DNA from: JBMYQA01 sp049600855
GTDB taxonomy: Bacteria; Bacteroidota; Bacteroidia; Cytophagales; Flammeovirgaceae
Assembly: GCA_049600855.1 (NCBI GenBank)
Contig: JBMYQA010000114.1
Span: 1 to 17,223, forward strand
Direction: 5' to 3'
Length of the DNA stretch: 17,223 nt
Shown: in pieces, positions 15,601 to 17,223 of the stretch
Layout of the letters: every line of letters begins with the position of its first letter
Numbering within the stretch: position 1 is the first letter of the stretch
The notes under the pieces: generated by a model
Told to the model about the DNA's origin: nothing
The model's database searches: none
What the model saw: only the letters and a program-made list of their open reading frames with translations
Made by a program: the position numbers and the translations under genes

Positions 15601-16516
15601 GTTGATCGTTATTCCGTTGTGTCAGCGATAAGCCACGATAAGTGCCCACCCACATTCGCCCCTGACTATCCCGATACAGTTCTTGCACCCGATTATCAGG
15701 TAGACTTGAAGAAGAAGTCGCCCGATAATGTGTCATAGTGCTATCATCCAGGTTAAAAATATCCAAACCTCCATAAGTTCCAATCCACAATTCTTGATGA
15801 TCAGCTAAATAGTAAACCGCATCGACTTGATCATGGCTTAAGGTCAGTGTGGGCATTGAGACATTGAGGTAATGAATGTATTTTTGTTTTGATGCATCGT
15901 AGCAGATTAAGCCATTTCTAGTTCCTAGCCAAATTTGGTGATTAGCCCCTTTGGTGATGGATAATACATGATCATCGGATAAAGTATAAGGGGCATTAGT
16001 TTCATGAGAAATTTTGGTAAATACCTGAGTAGCGGGGTCGAATTGGTATAGTCCATCATCAGTTCCTAACCAGAGCAGGCCATCACTTTCTTCTAAAATG
16101 CAGTAGATGCTTCCCCCTTCATCTTTGGGGAGCGGGAAATGCGTAAACTGTTCCGTTTTTAAATCAAACCGATCCAGACCTTTGCCCGCCGTGCCAATCC
16201 ACAGGCATTCAGCAGGGCTATACTTCACCGTATACACCCAATTGAGTGCCAGCGTATTGGTATCCGTTTCCCGATTCACAAAGGTACGAAACCGATAGCC
16301 ATCAAAACGATTGAGTCCATCCTGCGTGGCAAACCACAAAAAACCCTTAGCATCTTGAGTGATGGCCTCAATGGTATTTTGCGAAAGCCCATCTTCCAAT
16401 GAAAACCCCTTAAATCGAAACGATCGCGCTTGTCCGATAAGGTTTACAAAGGAGAGCAAAAGGAGGCAAAATAGCCCACAAGAAGCTAGGTTTTTATAAA
16501 GTTTGAGTTGTTCCAT
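12674..16516 (-). CDS. Two-component sensor kinase with two seven-bladed propellers and Y_Y_Y domain
   Basis: A 1280-residue membrane sensor kinase. A signal segment (about 8-29) precedes 14 propeller repeats of the (I/L)W(I/V)GTxxGL type, with lead aromatics at W61, W106, W149, W196, W244, W289, W338, W386, W433, W481, W526, W571, W616 and F661, spaced 43-49 residues apart: two seven-bladed wheels. A Y_Y_Y domain follows (about 738-801), then a transmembrane helix (806-828) and a long coiled coil (about 835-970). The kinase core has H982 in VAHEVNTPLGA, N1188 in VNLIYNSLQAM, G1 DTGKGIP (1216-1222), F-box IFEPFFTTK and G2 GTGLGLSIV (1242-1250). No receiver or AraC-type output domain is fused, unlike hybrid HTCS regulators. 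H-to-N-box spacing is 206 residues, longer than usual. No response regulator is adjacent. Confidence 0.93.
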   Translation of the reverse strand: MEQLKLYKNLASCGLFCLLLLSFVNLIGQARSFRFKGFSLEDGLSQNTIEAITQDAKGFLWFATQDGLNRFDGYRFRTFVNRETDTNTLALNWVYTVKYSPAECLWIGTAGKGLDRFDLKTEQFTHFPLPKDEGGSIYCILEESDGLLWLGTDDGLYQFDPATQVFTKISHETNAPYTLSDDHVLSITKGANHQIWLGTRNGLICYDASKQKYIHYLNVSMPTLTLSHDQVDAVYYLADHQELWIGTYGGLDIFNLDDSTMTHYRATSSSSLPDNRVQELYRDSQGRMWVGTYRGLSLTQRNNDQLRFSNHYAANGVRFSLNNDRISSIFEDHTNTIWIGTYFGGVNKYDVSCNRFELYTVIPQKRFSLSDQIIRSVVKDTTGQIWVGTNKGLNRIHPITKEVTVYQASTSPNTGLSSNVIRSLALSAQQKLWIGTGDAGLNVLDFATTKIRRIPLKNKQGQVLNGLDIRTLLEDKNGILWVGTNLNGLFRFDPKTNQWTQFDESADGISSNRITALFTQDGQRIWIGTWQGINCFDLTTGTFQTFTKEQYPTLSSNFIKTIWQDEQQRIWVGTAGLGLNLLTDSSTGSFKTFTTADGLPNNFIYSILGDQQNRLWISTNRGLSNFNPETGKFRNYNIRDGLQDYEFNTGAYAKAKDGELFFGGIKGLNAFYPDSLKDNLTPALPAITNIKLFHQAIPIRNQSNDSMFTLKSSSPYLDTLILEYAQNVLTIEFSAMHYADLKKNRFKYQLVGFDPNWIVAEKDRHSVTYTSLSPGNYTFKLKASNNDGYWSKQEATLFIQVKAPFWLTPWFFIFIALLVLGLFATFYKLRLRRIKLQKQALERMVVKRTNEIAMQNEELAQSRDELTTINENLAATKEQLEYALVKEKDNLRELETAYETLEEREKKLMESEEQLRQHSEELLISNENLQLLTKYLEESVEREKDARLEIEEAHEELKRTQNQLIASEKLAALGELVASVAHEVNTPLGAIKSSIGTISLALSSAFPHFMSFMNLLDQPEQLLFFKLLDKGLKAEKLSSKEVRNVRKHLTTQLEALDLPHSRHFVQQLITAGIRDEVEEFLPLLRHELADKMIAAVEQLTKIQSGISIIQLATDKASKVVYALKNYARFDQKAQKTEALIQDGLETALILYNNYLKQGINITKNIQALPPIYCYPDELNQVWVNLIYNSLQAMEFQGELGIQLSQENQQAIIHISDTGKGIPEQDRDQIFEPFFTTKPTGEGTGLGLSIVQQIIEKHNGTITFESEVGKGTTFIVKLPMD

Positions 16517-16767
16517 TTATCCATCTAATCGCTTCGCCCTATTTCTGAAAATTACTATGAAATCGAGAATATAGTGTGTTTCGTAACTCTAAAGATATCT
16601 ATTGAATTTGGTGGTGGCAAGGGTTTTAGTGCTGATTATTTACCTAAGTAAGCACTTACAATTATTTTTTCGATTTTATTCCGGCTAAATGGATTGAAAA
16701 AAGTCATAGTAATGCTGTTGCAATTTTGTTTTTTACCTTATTAGGTGGAAAATACATCATTTTGAGC

Positions 16768-16796
16768 ATGTACTTATTTGAAAATAGGTACATTTG
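16768..16796 (+). promoter_or_regulatory. Palindrome overlapping a TACATTTG -7 box
   Basis: ATGTACTTATTT (16768-16779) and AAATAGGTACAT (16782-16793) pair at 11 of 12 positions with a 2-base centre. The right arm overlaps TACATTTG (16789-16796), which fits the Bacteroidota -7 consensus pointing to the plus strand. A near-perfect palindrome over a promoter suggests a repressor site; the transcript would run into the repeat region. Confidence 0.4.
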
Positions 16797-16868
16797 TAAA
16801 ATACAGCGCTACTCTAAAAGGGTTATGATATAAATGATCTATAAGGATCATAAACTGCTACGCCAAAT

Positions 16869-17045
16869 TAGATCTCCAACATAGAAGGATTAAGGCCAAT
16901 TACCCTCATCGTTTTCTTTAATGCATTCTTATTTACTGACAACTCCAATATAAAAGGATTAAGACTGGTCGGTTTTTTCTTGGGTGTAACCCATATTGTT
17001 GAATTCATACTGCAATTTAGTTTTCCATCATAAAAGGATAAATCA
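16869..17045. repeat. Degenerate CRISPR-like interspersed repeats (three units)
   Basis: Three related units lie at 16869-16896, 16938-16965 and 17018-17045, with start-to-start distances of 69 and 80 bp. Units 1 and 2 match at 20 of 23 positions over the core CTCCAAnATAnAAGGATTAAG; units 2 and 3 match at 16 of 19. A weaker possible unit lies at about 16807-16827. Between units the sequence is unrelated, as in repeat-spacer arrays. The reverse complement (CTTAATCCTTTTAT-N-TTGGAG) has the feel of Bacteroidota CRISPR repeats. Units are not identical and no cas gene is in the window, so it may be an eroded array tail, another regulatory repeat, or coincidence. Confidence 0.4.
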
Positions 17046-17223
17046 CTCCCAAAACCACTACTGGTTTCTGAGTAGAAAGGGGCCTAGCTCTTGAGTATTT
17101 TTTCAAAATAGTGTCAAAAATATTTTTCTAGCGCACCAAATCGAACTAGCTTTAAATTATTGAAACAGCGAAGGATAACCTAAAAGAAGGGCGTAATGAC
17201 TAATTCATAAGAAATGAAAGATC

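Larger units (their letters stand above)
16517..17223. other. Gene-free region with palindrome and degenerate repeats
   Basis: Start codons in 16517-17223 lead only to very short frames (for example 16 codons from 16834), and I recognise no tRNA or known RNA fold. The region is AT-rich. It holds a palindrome over a promoter-like box (16768-16796) and a set of imperfect repeats (16869-17045). An ATG at 17214 runs off the window end and could begin a gene, but three codons cannot support a call. No clear promoter for the kinase ending at 16516 is visible on the minus strand. Confidence 0.6.

Noticed and set aside
16834..16884. Short open frame of 16 codons in the gene-free tail
   Set aside because: Too short, crosses the first degenerate repeat, and has no coding signal or recognisable ribosome-binding context.

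Overview
The window looks like chromosomal DNA from a free-living member of the Bacteroidota, probably a Cytophagales-type genus. The evidence is low-GC DNA, A-rich upstream regions with few Shine-Dalgarno sites, several TAnnTTTG promoter boxes, tandem DUF6089-type outer-membrane barrels, a LytS/LytTR sensor-regulator pair, and a giant two-propeller sensor kinase with a Y_Y_Y domain. The species cannot be named from this sequence alone. I see no plasmid, phage, transposase or tRNA signature.

Layout. Positions 1-2253: two tandem plus-strand outer-membrane barrel genes, each followed by an intrinsic terminator. Positions 2311-5671 (minus): a secreted GH13 alpha-glucan debranching-type enzyme followed by a NUDIX hydrolase. 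Positions 5949-6542 (plus): rpmI-rplT (ribosomal proteins L35 and L20), with no infC in front. Positions 6615-9923 (minus): a compact cluster reading arylamine N-acetyltransferase, AraC-type regulator, secreted NTF2/SnoaL-like protein, lipoprotein alpha/beta hydrolase. Positions 10069-11915 (plus): a LytS-type histidine kinase overlapping or abutting a LytTR response regulator. Positions 12073-12672 (plus): a secreted YceI-family lipid-binding protein. Positions 12674-16516 (minus): a 1280-residue membrane sensor kinase with 14 propeller repeats. Positions 16517-17223: about 700 bp with no convincing gene, holding a palindrome over a promoter-like box and at least three degenerate CRISPR-like repeats.

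How the parts may work together. The AraC-type regulator lies directly before the SnoaL-like/hydrolase pair, and the gap holds a near-perfect 21-bp-spaced direct repeat, the geometry of an AraC-family operator. This suggests a locally regulated detoxification or small-molecule-modifying operon (inference). The LytS/LytTR pair is a complete two-component system with no visible target. The large kinase has no adjacent response regulator. Most genes are ordinary household or accessory genes; the less explained parts are the AraC-type operator candidate and the repeat-bearing tail of the window.
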